Shown: positions 28,181-39,322, numbered from the stretch's first letter. The stretch: 64,000 nt of DNA from Sphingomonas rhizophila (GCF_014396585.1 NZ_CP060717.1:310001-374000); one strand, 5' to 3'. Translations and numbers: made by a program. Notes: generated by a model from the letters alone, not told the origin.

Positions 28181-30018
28181 TGGGATCAAGCACGAAGCGC
28201 ATCATCGCGGGCCTTGCCCTTGGCGCCGCCGTTGCCGGGTTCCTCGTCAACGGCGCGCGTGCCCAGGGGCCGGCGCTTGGCGACGTCCGTAACCGCTTGC
28301 CGGAAGACGAAGTGATCTACTTCGTGCTGCCTGACCGGTTCGAGAATGGCGACGCGTCGAACGACCGCGGCGGGCTTGGCGGCGACCGGCTGCTGCATGG
28401 ATATGACCCGGCCGCGAAGGGCTATTTCCACGGCGGCGACCTCAAGGGGCTGACCAAGCGGCTCGGCTATCTGCAGGGAATGGGGATCACCGCGGTCTGG
28501 CTGACCCCGATCTTCAAGAACAAGGCGATCCAGGGTCCCAAGGGACAGGAAAGCGCGGGTTATCACGGTTACTGGATCACCGATTTCACGACGGTCGATC
28601 CGCACCTTGGCACCGACGCTGACTTCAAGGCGCTGGTCGATGCCGCCCACGCGCGTGGGATGAAGGTCTACATGGACATCATCGCCAACCACACGGCGGA
28701 CGTCATCCAGTTCAAGGGCTGCCCGATCCAGGCGTGCAAATATCGCAGCCTGGCCGACTATCCCTACCAGCGGCGGGGCGGCGTCAAGGGCAAGCCGATC
28801 AACCCGGGTTTCCTCGGCGATGCCGACAAGTCGGCGGCCAATTTCGCACGGCTAACCAACCCGAATTTCGCCTATGAGGTCGAAATCCCGGCGGCCGAGA
28901 AATCGATCAAGGTCCCGGCCTGGCTCAACGATCCGATCTACTACCACAACCGCGGCAACAGCGATTTTCGTGCCGAGGACTCGACTTACGGCGACTTCTC
29001 CGGCCTCGACGATCTGGCGACGGAGCATCCGCGCGTCGTGCAGGGCATGATCGACATCTACGCGGGCTGGATCGACCGCTTCGGCATCGACGGCTTCCGC
29101 GTCGATACGCAGCGCCACGTCAATCCGGAATTCTGGGCCGTGTTCGCGCCGGCGATCATCGCTCACGCCAAGAAGCGCGGCATCCCCAACTTCACCATCT
29201 TCGGGGAGAATTTCACCGACAAGATGGACCCGGGCTTCACCGCCGTTCGCACCCGTGACGACAAAATGCCGAACGTCCTCGACTTCCCGTTCGCGCGGGC
29301 CATGCAGGACACGGCGGGCGGCAAGAACAAGCTGGACGAACTGCTCGACCTATTCGGCAAAGACCCGCTGTACGAAGGCGGAGAGCGCACGGCGCGGTCG
29401 AACCCGACCTTCCTCGGCAACCACGACATGGGCCGCTTCGCCCAGTTCGTCCGGCGCAATAATCCGGGTGCCAGCGCGGCGGAACTGCAGGCGCGGGTCG
29501 AGCTTGGCCACGCGATGCTGCTGACACTGCGCGGCGTGCCGACCATCTATTACGGCGACGAGCAGGGCTTCATTTCCGACGGCGGCGACCAGGAAGCGCG
29601 CGAGGACATGTTCGGTTCGAAGACCGCGATCTACAACGACAATGTCCTGCTCGGCACCAGCGCGACGACGGCAACGCCGCGTTTTGACGTGGCCCATCCG
29701 ACCTATCGCCTGATCGCCGAACTGGCCCGGGTCCGCGCAGCGACTCCGGCGCTTCGCCGCGGCACCCAGGTCTCGCGCTATGCCGAGTTGGACTCGCCGG
29801 GGCTGTTCGCGGCATCGCGCTTCGACCCGGCGACGGGAAGGGAAGTGCTGCTGGCGTTCAACACCTCGGACAAGCCGGTCAGCCGCAACGTCGCCGTCGA
29901 AATCCGCTCGTCCGCCTTCTCGGCGCTGGCCGGCCAATGTTCGCCCAAGGCGATCGCGCCGGGCAGCGTGTCCGTCTCCCTCCCGCCGTTCGGCTTCGCG
30001 GTGTGCGCCGCTCGATGA
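28177..30018 (+). CDS. Exported GH13 alpha-amylase family enzyme 2
   Basis: A 613-residue hydrolase with a signal peptide (cut after ARAQG). The catalytic set is complete: IIANHTADV, nucleophile Asp in GIDGFRVDTQRHV, acid/base Glu in TIFGENF, and Asp in FLGNHDMGRF. An insertion with CPIQACK near residue 187 could form a disulfide. A beta-sandwich domain C follows. It overlaps the upstream halogenase-like gene and the downstream glucosidase gene (ATGA each). It should cut starch or cyclic glucans in the periplasm. Confidence 0.93.
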   Translation: MMGSSTKRIIAGLALGAAVAGFLVNGARAQGPALGDVRNRLPEDEVIYFVLPDRFENGDASNDRGGLGGDRLLHGYDPAAKGYFHGGDLKGLTKRLGYLQGMGITAVWLTPIFKNKAIQGPKGQESAGYHGYWITDFTTVDPHLGTDADFKALVDAAHARGMKVYMDIIANHTADVIQFKGCPIQACKYRSLADYPYQRRGGVKGKPINPGFLGDADKSAANFARLTNPNFAYEVEIPAAEKSIKVPAWLNDPIYYHNRGNSDFRAEDSTYGDFSGLDDLATEHPRVVQGMIDIYAGWIDRFGIDGFRVDTQRHVNPEFWAVFAPAIIAHAKKRGIPNFTIFGENFTDKMDPGFTAVRTRDDKMPNVLDFPFARAMQDTAGGKNKLDELLDLFGKDPLYEGGERTARSNPTFLGNHDMGRFAQFVRRNNPGASAAELQARVELGHAMLLTLRGVPTIYYGDEQGFISDGGDQEAREDMFGSKTAIYNDNVLLGTSATTATPRFDVAHPTYRLIAELARVRAATPALRRGTQVSRYAELDSPGLFAASRFDPATGREVLLAFNTSDKPVSRNVAVEIRSSAFSALAGQCSPKAIAPGSVSVSLPPFGFAVCAAR

Positions 30019-31634
30019 GCACGCAGACAACCCTTCGCCCGGACAGCCCGGCCTCGACCGCGGAGCCGTGGTGGAAGGGCGCGGTCATCTACCAACTTTA
30101 TATCCGCAGCTTCGCGGATTCGAACGGCGACGGCATCGGCGACCTGGCCGGCGCGACCGCCCGGCTCGATCATATCGCCAGGCTGGGGTGCGACGGGGTG
30201 TGGGTGACGCCATTCTATACCTCGCCGATGAAAGACTTCGGTTACGACGTTGCCGACTATCAGGGTGTCGATCCGATCTTCGGCACGATCGACGATTTCG
30301 ACGCCTTCGTCACCCGCGCCCATGCGCTGGGATTGAAGGTGCTGATCGACTTGGTGTTCAGCCATTCCAGCGACCAGCACCCTTGGTTTCGCGAAAGCCG
30401 GTCGAGCCGCCACAATTCAAAGGCGGACTGGTACGTGTGGGCCGATCCCAAGGCCGATGGTTCACCGCCCAACAACTGGCAGTCGGTGTTCGGCGGGCCG
30501 TCATGGACGTGGGATGCCCGCCGCGAGCAATACTACCACCACAATTTCCTGAAGGATCAGCCGCAGCTCAACGGCCATCATCCCGCGGTGCAGAAGGCGC
30601 TGCTCGATGCCGCGCGCTTCTGGCTCGACCGCGGCGTCGACGGGTTCCGGCTCGACGCGCTCAATTTCACGATGCACGATCCGGCGCTGACCGATAATCC
30701 GCCGGTCGCGAACCCGGAAAAGCGCACGCGCCCGTTCGATTTCCAGCATCACATCCACAACCAGAGCCATTCGGACGTGGTGAAGTTCATCGAGCGGATC
30801 CAGGCGCTGCTCGACAGCTATCCCGGCCGCTTCAGCCTGGCCGAAGTCGGCGGCGAGCAGGCGTCGAGCGAGATGAAGACCTACACCGCTGGAGAGGGGC
30901 GGCTGAACAGCGCGTACGGCTTCGACTATCTCTACGCCGACCGGCTGACCCCCGACGTGGTTCGCGACACGATCCGCAACTGGCCTGGCGGCGCGGGCGA
31001 GGGGTGGCCAAGCTGGGCCTTTTCCAACCATGACGCGCCGCGCTTCGCCTCGCGCTGGTGGGAGGCCGATACCCGTCCGCAAATGGTCCGGGTCGCAATG
31101 CTTCTGCTGATGTGCCTGCGGGGCAACGCAATCCTCTACCAGGGCGAGGAACTGGGCCTGCCGCAGGCCAATATTCCGTTCGAAAAGCTGCGCGATCCGG
31201 AAGCGATCGCCAACTGGCCGCAGACGCTGGGCCGCGACGGGGCGCGCTCGCCCTTGCCATGGACCGAGGCTCCCGACGGCGGCTTCGGAAGTGCCGACCC
31301 ATGGCTGCCGGTCGACCCCGCGCACCTGGCGCTGAGTGTCGAAAGCCAGGAGGACGATCCGTCATCGATTCTCCACTGGACGCGAAGGATGATCGCGCTT
31401 CGGCACGCGGAGCCTGCATTGCGGTGCGGGACGATCCGGCTGGTCGATTGCGATCCGCGCCTGTTGGCGTTCGAACGCGCGGCCGATGGCCAAGTCGTGC
31501 TGTGCCTGTTCAACCTTGGCGACGAGGCGGTGCCCGTGCCATCAGCGTCGGGCCAGGCGCTGGTGACGGCGGGCGAGCCTATCGTCGACGGGGTCTTGCC
31601 GCCCCATTCGGCGGCTATCATTCGAAAGGGATAA
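30015..31634 (+). CDS. GH13 alpha-glucosidase (oligo-1,6-glucosidase-like)
   Basis: A 539-residue enzyme without a signal peptide, so cytoplasmic. Early sequence WWKGAVIYQLYIRSFADSNG and DIVFSH-like DLVFSHSS are typical of the oligo-1,6/alpha-glucosidase group. The catalytic Asp is in GVDGFRLDALN, the Glu in SLAEVGGE and the third Asp in FSNHDAPRF. It would release glucose from imported maltodextrins. Start and stop are tightly packed with neighbours, which supports a single operon. Confidence 0.93.
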   Translation: MSTQTTLRPDSPASTAEPWWKGAVIYQLYIRSFADSNGDGIGDLAGATARLDHIARLGCDGVWVTPFYTSPMKDFGYDVADYQGVDPIFGTIDDFDAFVTRAHALGLKVLIDLVFSHSSDQHPWFRESRSSRHNSKADWYVWADPKADGSPPNNWQSVFGGPSWTWDARREQYYHHNFLKDQPQLNGHHPAVQKALLDAARFWLDRGVDGFRLDALNFTMHDPALTDNPPVANPEKRTRPFDFQHHIHNQSHSDVVKFIERIQALLDSYPGRFSLAEVGGEQASSEMKTYTAGEGRLNSAYGFDYLYADRLTPDVVRDTIRNWPGGAGEGWPSWAFSNHDAPRFASRWWEADTRPQMVRVAMLLLMCLRGNAILYQGEELGLPQANIPFEKLRDPEAIANWPQTLGRDGARSPLPWTEAPDGGFGSADPWLPVDPAHLALSVESQEDDPSSILHWTRRMIALRHAEPALRCGTIRLVDCDPRLLAFERAADGQVVLCLFNLGDEAVPVPSASGQALVTAGEPIVDGVLPPHSAAIIRKG

Positions 31635-31636
31635 GC

Positions 31637-33727
31637 ATGCGGCGATTGATCATGTTGATGGCGTTGGCGTCGACGCCCTCGCTGGCCTTCGCGCAACAGA
31701 GCGATGTCGCCCCGCAGCCGCAGACCGACGTGGCGCAGGCGACCCAAAGCGGCGCAATCGCTTCCGCGACCAGCCCGGACGGTCAGATCAAGGTCGAGTT
31801 GTCGCTCAACGGCGAAGGGCGGGCGGGCTATGCCGTCACCCGGGCCGGCCGGCCGGTCATCACCGAAAGTCACATGGGCTTCCTGTTGACCGATGCCCCG
31901 CAGTTGCTCCGCAACTTCCGGCTCGTTTCCTCGTCGACCAGCGACCATGACGACACGTGGCAGCAGCCCTGGGGCGAGTGGAAATCCATCCGCAACCACT
32001 ATCGCCAGCTGACCGCGACGTTCGAGGAGAAGACCTCGCTGAAACGACGGATCACGGTGGAATTCCGGATCTTCAACGACGGTGTCGGCTTCCGCTACCT
32101 GTTCCCGGACCAGCCCAACCTCAAGACCGTCAACATCGCCGAGGAACTCACCCAGTTCGCGGTCGCGCAGGACGGCAAGGCGTGGTGGGCGCCCGCGTTC
32201 GAAAGCAACCGCGAAGAATATCTCAACGAGAATACCGCGATCAGCGGCATCGGCACCGGCCAGACCCCGCTGACGATGGTACTGGCAGACGGCACGCACC
32301 TGTCGATTCACGAAGCGGCGCTGGTCGACTATTCGGGGATGAACGTCGCGCGTTCGACGGGCACGCAGTTGAAGGCGGTGCTCACGCCGTCGTCGACCGG
32401 GGCGAAGGTCAGCCGCCTCGCGCCGTTCTCGACGCCCTGGCGGACCCTGCTCATCACCGGTGACGCGCCGTCGCTTTATCATGCGTCGAAGATCATCCTG
32501 AACCTCAACGAGCCCAACAAATTGGGCGACGTCAGCTGGTTCAAGCCAATGAAATATGCCGGCATCTGGTGGGGGATGCATCTCGACACGCAGAGCTGGA
32601 ACAGCGGGCCGAAGCACGGCGCGACCACCGCCTATGCCAAGAAGATGATCGACTTCGCCGCCGCCAACAACATGAGCGGACTGCTGGTCGAGGGCTGGAA
32701 TGTCGGCTGGGACGGCGACTGGTTCGCGACCGGATGGGACTTCAGCTTCACCAAGCCCTATCCGGACTTCGACATCCGCGAGGTCGCGGCCTACGGCAAG
32801 TCGAAGGGCGTGATGCTGATCGGGCATCATGAAACGTCAGCGAACATCGCCAATTACGAAGCGCAGATGGGCGCGGCCTTCGACCTCGACAAGTCGCTCG
32901 GCATCCATGCGGTAAAAACCGGCTATGTCTCGGACGCGGGTGGCGTGCAGGCGCGCGGCCCCGACGGCAAGATCCGCTTCGAATGGCACGAGGGCCAGGT
33001 CATGTCGCGCCACCACCTCAAGGTCGTGACCGAAGCGGCCAAGCGGCAGGTCGCGATCAATGCGCACGAACCGATCAAGGATACCGGCCTTCGCCGCACC
33101 TACCCGAACTGGATTTCCCGCGAAGGCCAGCGCGGGATGGAATACAACGCCTGGGGCGTGCCCAAGAACCCGCCGAAGTGGGAAAGCGAGATCTTCTTCG
33201 GCCGGATGCTCGGCGGGCCGTTCGATTTCACCCCTGGCGTGGTCAGCCTGAAGGGCCGCGGCGACACCGACATCCTGTCGACGCTGGCCAAGCAACTGGC
33301 GCTCTACCTCGTCATCTATTCCCCGGTGCAGATGGCGGCCGACCTTCCGGAAAACTACGAGAAGGAGCCGGTCGCGCTGGACTTCATTCGCCGGGTACCG
33401 GTGGATTGGGACGACACGCGCGTCCTTGGCGGCGCCGTGGGCGACAGCGTCGTCGTTGCGCGCCTGGCCAAGGGAACCCGCGACTGGTGGGTCGGCGGCG
33501 TCACCGACGAGAATGCGCGCGACCTTGCCGTCCCGCTTGCCTTCCTGCCGAAAGGTCAGCGCTTCACCGCGGAAATCTGGCGTGACGGACCGACCGCCAG
33601 CTTCGGCGCCAAGGGCCACGACATGGTCAAGGAAACCCGCACCGTGACCGCGGCCGACACGCTGACCCTGCGCGCGGCGCCGGGCGGGGGCTTCGCGCTG
33701 AAGCTGTCGCCGGCCCGCCGGAAATAG
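31637..33727 (+). CDS. GH97 family alpha-glucosidase (SusB-like)
   Basis: A 696-residue exported enzyme with a signal peptide (MRRLIMLMALASTPSLAFA). Order of parts: N-terminal beta-sandwich, central (beta/alpha)8 barrel, short C-terminal sheet. The Glu residues that define the inverting SusB type are visible in GHHETSA, NAHEPIKDTG and RGMEYNAWG, together with LVEGWNVGWDGDW. It would cut alpha-linked glucosides with calcium in the periplasm. It begins two bases after the glucosidase stop and its stop overlaps the next gene's GTG. Confidence 0.94.
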   Translation: MRRLIMLMALASTPSLAFAQQSDVAPQPQTDVAQATQSGAIASATSPDGQIKVELSLNGEGRAGYAVTRAGRPVITESHMGFLLTDAPQLLRNFRLVSSSTSDHDDTWQQPWGEWKSIRNHYRQLTATFEEKTSLKRRITVEFRIFNDGVGFRYLFPDQPNLKTVNIAEELTQFAVAQDGKAWWAPAFESNREEYLNENTAISGIGTGQTPLTMVLADGTHLSIHEAALVDYSGMNVARSTGTQLKAVLTPSSTGAKVSRLAPFSTPWRTLLITGDAPSLYHASKIILNLNEPNKLGDVSWFKPMKYAGIWWGMHLDTQSWNSGPKHGATTAYAKKMIDFAAANNMSGLLVEGWNVGWDGDWFATGWDFSFTKPYPDFDIREVAAYGKSKGVMLIGHHETSANIANYEAQMGAAFDLDKSLGIHAVKTGYVSDAGGVQARGPDGKIRFEWHEGQVMSRHHLKVVTEAAKRQVAINAHEPIKDTGLRRTYPNWISREGQRGMEYNAWGVPKNPPKWESEIFFGRMLGGPFDFTPGVVSLKGRGDTDILSTLAKQLALYLVIYSPVQMAADLPENYEKEPVALDFIRRVPVDWDDTRVLGGAVGDSVVVARLAKGTRDWWVGGVTDENARDLAVPLAFLPKGQRFTAEIWRDGPTASFGAKGHDMVKETRTVTAADTLTLRAAPGGGFALKLSPARRK

Positions 33728-35255
33728 TGGCGGAGGCGACCGACACCGGCCCGCTGCCGCGACGGATCCTGATCCTCGGAGGCGGTACGGCCGGATGGAT
33801 GGCGGCGTGCCGGTTCCAGCAGCACTGGGGCCCGCGCGGCGTTTCCGTCACGCTGGTTGAGAGCGCGGAGATCGGGATCATCGGCGTCGGGGAAGGATCG
33901 ACCCCGCAGCTCAAATTCTTCTTCGACACGCTCGGCATTGCCGAGTCCGAGTGGATGCCGCGCTGCAACGCCACCTACAAGACGGGCATCGAGTTCGTCG
34001 GCTGGTCGGATGCGCCGGGATATGAACGCTACTTCCACCCCTTCCAGACCGACCTGGACCGTTTCACCGCGGGCAAGTTCTTCCGGCAGACGCAGGCGCG
34101 CCGGGGCGGACTGGACGTTGACGCCCATCCCGACCGCTATTTCGTCCCGACCGCTCTCGCCCGCGAGCGCAAGGCGCCGCTGACGCCGCCCAACTTTCCC
34201 TTCTTCGTCAGCTACGGCTACCACTTTGATGCCTATCTGGTCGGCGCCCATCTGCGAGAGATTGCGGCGAAGCTCGGTGTCGAGCGGGTCGAGGCCACCG
34301 TGGCTTCCGTCGATGTCGATGCCGGCGGACTGGTCGACGCGCTGGTGACCAGTGACGGACGCCGGCTCGAGGCGGACCTGTTCGTCGACGCCAGCGGGTT
34401 TCGGGCCACGATCATCGAAGGCGCGCTTCGGGAACGCTACCTCTCCTTCGCCGACAACCTGTTCAACGACAGCGCGGTGGTGCTGCCGACACCCGTCCCC
34501 GCCGCCGGCCCGAGGTGGCGACCCGTGCGACCGCGCTGAGCGCAGGATGGGCGTGGCACATCCCGCTGACCAACCGCAGCGGCAACGGCTATGTCTATTC
34601 GTCGCGCTTCATCGATGCGGAGGCCGCCGAGCGCGAGCTCCGCGCCCACACCGGAGTCGGCGACGAGGTCGAGGCGCGGCACCTCAAGATGCGCGTCGGC
34701 CGGATCGAGAACTGCTGGTCGGGTAACTGCCTGGCGATCGGCCTGGCCCAGGGTTTCGTCGAACCGCTGGAGGCGACCGCACTCCACGTCGTGCTGGCCA
34801 CCGTCGAAGGGTTCATCGGCACGCTCCAGCGTGACGGCGTGACACCGGAATCGATCGCCGGTTTCAACGCCGACATCGCTGCGCGGATCGAGGGCATCCG
34901 CGATTACCTCGTCTGCCACTATCGCGCCGCCCGGCGGTCCGACAGCGACTATTGGCGTGCCGCGACCGGCCACGACCATCTGTCGGATAGCCTCAAATCA
35001 ATCTTCACCAGCTGGTTCACCGGCGGCGACCTGGCAGAGGAGGTCGAGCGGCAGGGCATCGACCGGGTCTACACGCCGTTCAGCTGGCACTGCCTGCTGG
35101 CCGGCTATGGCAACTTCCCCGATCCCGCCAAGCTGGTTCGGCCGCCCGTCGACCCGGTCGACATGGCGGAGGTAGACCGCTTCGTCGCCGGGTGCGCCAG
35201 TAACTTCCCGAGCCACGCCGACGCGCTGGCACGGTTGGCGAATACGACTTCATGA
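33727..35255 (+). CDS. Tryptophan-halogenase-family flavoprotein 2, frameshifted as read
   Basis: A reconstructed 509-residue FAD protein. It has ILILGGGTAGWMAACRF and GVGEGSTP for FAD, a conserved Lys in NATYKTGIEFVGW, the WxWxIP motif WAWHIP, and the Glu region VEPLEATALHVVLA, where the usual Ser after Glu is Ala. It begins at a GTG overlapping the GH97 stop. The frame breaks in the CCC at 34509-34511; one more C joins PAAGP to EVATRATALSAGW. It is distinct in sequence from the first homologue and not a recent copy. Its substrate is unknown. Confidence 0.85.
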
Positions 35256-35313
35256 CGCTTTTTCCGCCGCCGGTTATCGCATCCGCGGTCCGGTGGCGCT
35301 AGGAAGGCCCGCG

Positions 35314-36771
35314 ATGACCCTCACCAAAGCTTCAACCCTGCTGCTGTTCGGCGCGACCGGCGACCTGTCGCACCGGATGCTGCTGCCTTCGCTCTACGGC
35401 CTCCACGTCGACGAACTGCTGCCGGAAGGCCTCAAGATCGTCGCCACGGCGCGCAGCCAGCTCACTGACGACGAGTTCCGCGCAAGCGCGATCGAGGCGC
35501 TGGAAGAACATGTTCCGGCCGACTTCTTCGACGCCGGCAAGGCGGCCGAGTTCGCCACGCGGCTGGTCTATGTCGGCCTCGACGCCACCGACATCTCCAG
35601 CTTTGCGCGGCTGCAGGAACATATCCGGCCCGATCAGTCCCTGGCGATCTTCCTGTCGACCGCACCGTCGCTGTTCGAGCCTACCATCGCGGGACTGGAA
35701 TCGGTCGGCCTGACCGGCGAGCAGGTGCGGATGGCCCTGGAAAAGCCGCTTGGCTTCGACCTCGCGTCCAGCCGGGAGATCAACGACGCGGTCGGCGCCG
35801 CCTTCCCGGAAGACCGCATTTTCCGCATCGACCATTACCTCGGCAAGGAAACCGTCCAGAACCTGCTGGCGCTGCGCTTCGCCAATTCGATCTTCGAGCC
35901 GATCTGGAACGCGGGCCACATCGACCATGTGCAGATCAGCGTGTCGGAAACGGTGGGGCTTGAAGGCCGCACCGGCTATTACGACGGTGCCGGCGCGCTT
36001 CGCGACATGGTCCAGAACCATATGCTTCAGCTGCTCGCGCTGGTGGCGATGGAGCCCCCGACCGAATTCGACGCCAACTCCGTCCGCGACGAGAAGGTCA
36101 AGGTGCTGAGGTCGCTTCGTCCGATCCGCCCGGACGAGGTCGATCATGACATTGCGCTCGGCCAGTATGGCGCGGGCACGGAGGACGGGAAGGCGACACC
36201 ATCCTACCTCGACGAACTGGGCAAGGATTCGACGACCGAGACGTTCGTCGCGCTGGAAGTCCGGGTCGAGAACTGGCGCTGGGCCGGCGTGCCGTTCTAT
36301 CTTCGCACCGGCAAGCGCCTGCCGGAGCGCAAGACCGAGATCGTTATCCAGTTCAAATGCGTTCCGCACTCGATCTTCGCCGCCGGTGGCGCGAGATCGG
36401 TACCCAACCGGCTGGTGATCGAGATCCAGCCGCGCGAAAACATCCGGCTGGAGCTGATGGCCAAGAGGCCCGGCCTCGACCGCGATGGTATCCGCCTGCG
36501 CGAGGTGCCGCTGGACCTCAGCCTCGCCAACGCGTTCGCTGATCATCGCCGCCGCATCGCCTACGAACGGCTTCTGCTCGACCTGATCGAAGGACAGCAG
36601 ACCTTGTTCGTTCGCCGCGACGAGGTGGAGGCGCAGTGGCAGTGGATCGATGGCGTCCGCGCCTCGTTGGCCGCGGCAAGGGCCGCGCCGCAGGAATATA
36701 AGGCGGGCAGTTGGGGACCGAGGGCGGCGCAGTCGCTGATCGAACGCGATGGAAGGCAGTGGAATGATTGA
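35314..36771 (+). CDS. zwf: Glucose-6-phosphate 1-dehydrogenase
   Basis: A 485-residue cytoplasmic enzyme that oxidises glucose 6-phosphate with NAD(P). N-terminal nucleotide motif LLFGATGDLSHRMLLPSLY and active-site RIDHYLGKETVQNLLALRF are diagnostic. The ATG with AGGAAGG upstream is preferred over an in-frame start 21 bases earlier. It opens the Entner-Doudoroff operon zwf-pgl-edd, placed right after the starch locus that produces glucose. It overlaps pgl by eight bases. Confidence 0.97.
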   Translation: MTLTKASTLLLFGATGDLSHRMLLPSLYGLHVDELLPEGLKIVATARSQLTDDEFRASAIEALEEHVPADFFDAGKAAEFATRLVYVGLDATDISSFARLQEHIRPDQSLAIFLSTAPSLFEPTIAGLESVGLTGEQVRMALEKPLGFDLASSREINDAVGAAFPEDRIFRIDHYLGKETVQNLLALRFANSIFEPIWNAGHIDHVQISVSETVGLEGRTGYYDGAGALRDMVQNHMLQLLALVAMEPPTEFDANSVRDEKVKVLRSLRPIRPDEVDHDIALGQYGAGTEDGKATPSYLDELGKDSTTETFVALEVRVENWRWAGVPFYLRTGKRLPERKTEIVIQFKCVPHSIFAAGGARSVPNRLVIEIQPRENIRLELMAKRPGLDRDGIRLREVPLDLSLANAFADHRRRIAYERLLLDLIEGQQTLFVRRDEVEAQWQWIDGVRASLAAARAAPQEYKAGSWGPRAAQSLIERDGRQWND

Positions 36772-37465
36772 GGCCGAATTCTGGGATTATGACTCGGTCG
36801 ACGAGATGGCGGACGCTGTCGCCGGCGACATCGGCTTCATCGTCGAAAGCGCGATCGAGGCGCGGGGCAATGCCCTGCTCGCGCTGCCCGGGGGCAAGAC
36901 ACCGGTGCCGATCTACCAGCGGCTGGCGAAAGCCGAACTGCCGTGGAAGCGGGTGACGATCATTCCCGGCGACGAGCGGCTGGTGCCGATGGACAATGAA
37001 CTCAGCAACGTCCGCGCGCTGGCCAAGACCTTCCTTCCGGTGGGCGCGCGGGTCATCCCGGTGACCGGCGACATCGCCGATGTGAAGTTGGCCGGGAACA
37101 GCGCCGACGCGCGGTTGCAGGACCTGCCGTGGCCGCCCGACGTCGTCCTGCTCGGCATGGGCACGGACGGGCATACCGCCTCGATCTTCCCCGGCGCCGA
37201 CCTGGAGGACGCGCTCAATGCGCCCAAGGCGCGCCGGATGGTCGGCGTCACGCCCGACCCGCTGCCGCCCGAGGCGCCGGTCGGCCGGGTGACGCTGACC
37301 CGGTCCGCGATCCTGTCGGCGCGCACCCTGCTGATCGCGATCACCGGTCAGGAGAAGCGCGACCTGCTGGAACAGGCGATCGAGGACGGACATTCCTCCA
37401 AGCTCCCGATCGGGCGAGTGCTCGCCGAGGCCGAGCAACCGATCGACATCCACTGGGCGCCGTGA
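36764..37465 (+). CDS. pgl: 6-Phosphogluconolactonase
   Basis: A 233-residue NagB-like enzyme that hydrolyses 6-phosphogluconolactone. The sugar-phosphate loop [26 protein letters not shown] and [14 protein letters not shown] are the family signatures. GGAAGG precedes the ATG at the right distance. It overlaps zwf by eight bases and shares TGATG with edd, so translation is coupled in pathway order. Confidence 0.95.
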   Translation: MIEAEFWDYDSVDEMADAVAGDIGFIVESAIEARGNALLALPGGKTPVPIYQRLAKAELPWKRVTIIPGDERLVPMDNELSNVRALAKTFLPVGARVIPVTGDIADVKLAGNSADARLQDLPWPPDVVLLGMGTDGHTASIFPGADLEDALNAPKARRMVGVTPDPLPPEAPVGRVTLTRSAILSARTLLIAITGQEKRDLLEQAIEDGHSSKLPIGRVLAEAEQPIDIHWAP

Positions 37466-39318
37466 TGGCCGCGCTCGACCCCCGCATCGCCGCGGTCACC
37501 GACCGCATCGTCGAACGGTCGAAGGTCCGGCGCCGCCACTATCTCGACCTGATCGAGGCCGAAGCGGAACGCGGCATCGACCGCCCGCGCCTGTCGTGCG
37601 GCAACTTCGCCCACGGCTTCGCCGCGGCGGGTGAGGACAAGGCCGCGATCCGCACCATGCGCGGGCCGAACATCGGCATCGTCACCGCGTTCAACGACAT
37701 GCTGTCGGCGCACCAGCCCTATGGGCGCTACCCGGAGCAGATGAAGATCTTCGCCCGTGAGGTCGGCGCGACGGCGCAGGTCGCGGGCGGCACGCCGGCG
37801 ATGTGTGACGGCGTGACACAGGGCCAGACGGGCATGGAGCTGTCGCTGCAGAGCCGCGACGTCATCGCATTGTCGACCGCGGTCGCGCTGAGCCATGGCA
37901 TGTTCGAAGGCGTCGCGATGCTGGGCATTTGCGACAAGATCGTGCCCGGCCTGCTGATCGGCGCGCTGCGCTTCGGCCACCTGCCGGCGCTGCTGGTGCC
38001 CGCCGGCCCGATGCCGTCGGGCCTCGCCAACAAGGAGAAGCAGCGCGTCCGCCAGCTCTACGCGGAAGGCAAGGTCGGCAAGGACGAGCTGCTTGCCGCG
38101 GAAGCCGCGTCCTACCATGGCGCGGGCACCTGCACCTTCTACGGCACCGCCAACAGCAACCAGATGATGATGGAACTGATGGGGCTTCACATCCCCGGCA
38201 GCGCCTTCGTCAATCCCGGTACGCCGCTTCGCCAGGCACTGACCCGCGCCGCCGTCCATCGCGTTGCCGCGCTGGCGGCCGCCAAGCAACGGCCGTTGGG
38301 ACTGGTCGTCGACGAACGTGCCATCGTGAACGCGGCCGTCGGCCTGCTGGCGACCGGCGGGTCGACCAACCACGCAATCCACATCCCGGCGATCGCCCGT
38401 GCGGCGGGGATCGTCATCGACTGGCAGGACCTCGACGCACTGTCGGCGGCGGTGCCGCTGATCGCCCGGGTCTATCCCAACGGATCGGGCGACGTGAACG
38501 ACTTCCACCACGCCGGTGGCATGGCCTTCACCACTCGGACGCTGCTCGAAGCCGGGCTGCTCCATGGCGACATCCTCGCCGCGGGTGCCGACGACTTCGA
38601 GGACTTCGCCACCAACCCGCGGCTCGAAGGTGACGACATCGTCTGGGACGCGGTCGGCGAAAGCCGCAACCCGGATATGCTCCGCCCGGTCGGCGATCCG
38701 TTTCTTGCCGACGGCGGCATGCGGCTCGTCACCGGCAACCTTGGCCGTGCGATCTTCAAGACCAGCGCGGTCGCGCCGGAACGCTGGACGATCGAAGCGC
38801 CGTGCCGGGTCTTTTCCGACCAGGACCAGGTGCTTTTGGCGTTCAAGGCCGGCGAACTCGACCGCGACGTCATCGTCGTCGTCCGTTTCCAGGGACCGCG
38901 CGCCAACGGCATGCCGGAGCTTCACAAGCTGACGCCGCCGCTTGGCGTGCTCCAGGACAAGGGCTTCAAGGTGGCGCTGGTCACCGACGGCCGGATGTCG
39001 GGCGCCAGCGGCAAGGTGCCAGCGGCGATCCATTGCTGCCCCGAAGCGCTGGTCGGCGGACCGCTCGCCCGGGTTCGGGATGGCGATATCGTTCGCCTGT
39101 CCGCACACGACGGCCGTATCGAAGTGGTCGGCGTCGACCTCGACCAGCGCGAGCCGACACCGCCGCCGCTGCCGAGCTGGGGCACGGGCCGCGAACTGTT
39201 CGCCTTCATGCGCCACGGCGCCGACAACGCCGAGCTTGGCGGATCGGCGATGCTGGCGGCGATGGAGGCGGAACAGCCCGTCGCCGACGAGACTGTCCCG
39301 GCCCCCGTTCCCGCGTGA
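37465..39318 (+). CDS. edd: Phosphogluconate dehydratase
   Basis: A 617-residue iron-sulfur dehydratase that turns 6-phosphogluconate into 2-keto-3-deoxy-6-phosphogluconate. Cluster cysteines are expected in AMCDGVTQG and [10 protein letters not shown], and [15 protein letters not shown] is the conserved C-terminal block. Length matches Edd rather than the related IlvD. The partner aldolase eda does not follow within the window; the gene ends four bases from the convergent TonB receptor. Confidence 0.97.
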   Translation: MAALDPRIAAVTDRIVERSKVRRRHYLDLIEAEAERGIDRPRLSCGNFAHGFAAAGEDKAAIRTMRGPNIGIVTAFNDMLSAHQPYGRYPEQMKIFAREVGATAQVAGGTPAMCDGVTQGQTGMELSLQSRDVIALSTAVALSHGMFEGVAMLGICDKIVPGLLIGALRFGHLPALLVPAGPMPSGLANKEKQRVRQLYAEGKVGKDELLAAEAASYHGAGTCTFYGTANSNQMMMELMGLHIPGSAFVNPGTPLRQALTRAAVHRVAALAAAKQRPLGLVVDERAIVNAAVGLLATGGSTNHAIHIPAIARAAGIVIDWQDLDALSAAVPLIARVYPNGSGDVNDFHHAGGMAFTTRTLLEAGLLHGDILAAGADDFEDFATNPRLEGDDIVWDAVGESRNPDMLRPVGDPFLADGGMRLVTGNLGRAIFKTSAVAPERWTIEAPCRVFSDQDQVLLAFKAGELDRDVIVVVRFQGPRANGMPELHKLTPPLGVLQDKGFKVALVTDGRMSGASGKVPAAIHCCPEALVGGPLARVRDGDIVRLSAHDGRIEVVGVDLDQREPTPPPLPSWGTGRELFAFMRHGADNAELGGSAMLAAMEAEQPVADETVPAPVPA

Positions 39319-39322
39319 CGCT

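Noticed and set aside
33727-34539. Two separate half-size halogenases
   Set aside because: The first half ends at the CCC run and the second continues the same fold; together they match one full-length protein.
37348-39216. 622-residue open frame opposite edd
   Set aside because: It is antisense to a well-conserved gene and its composition (Asp/Arg/His-rich, no motif) is that of a high-GC codon shadow.
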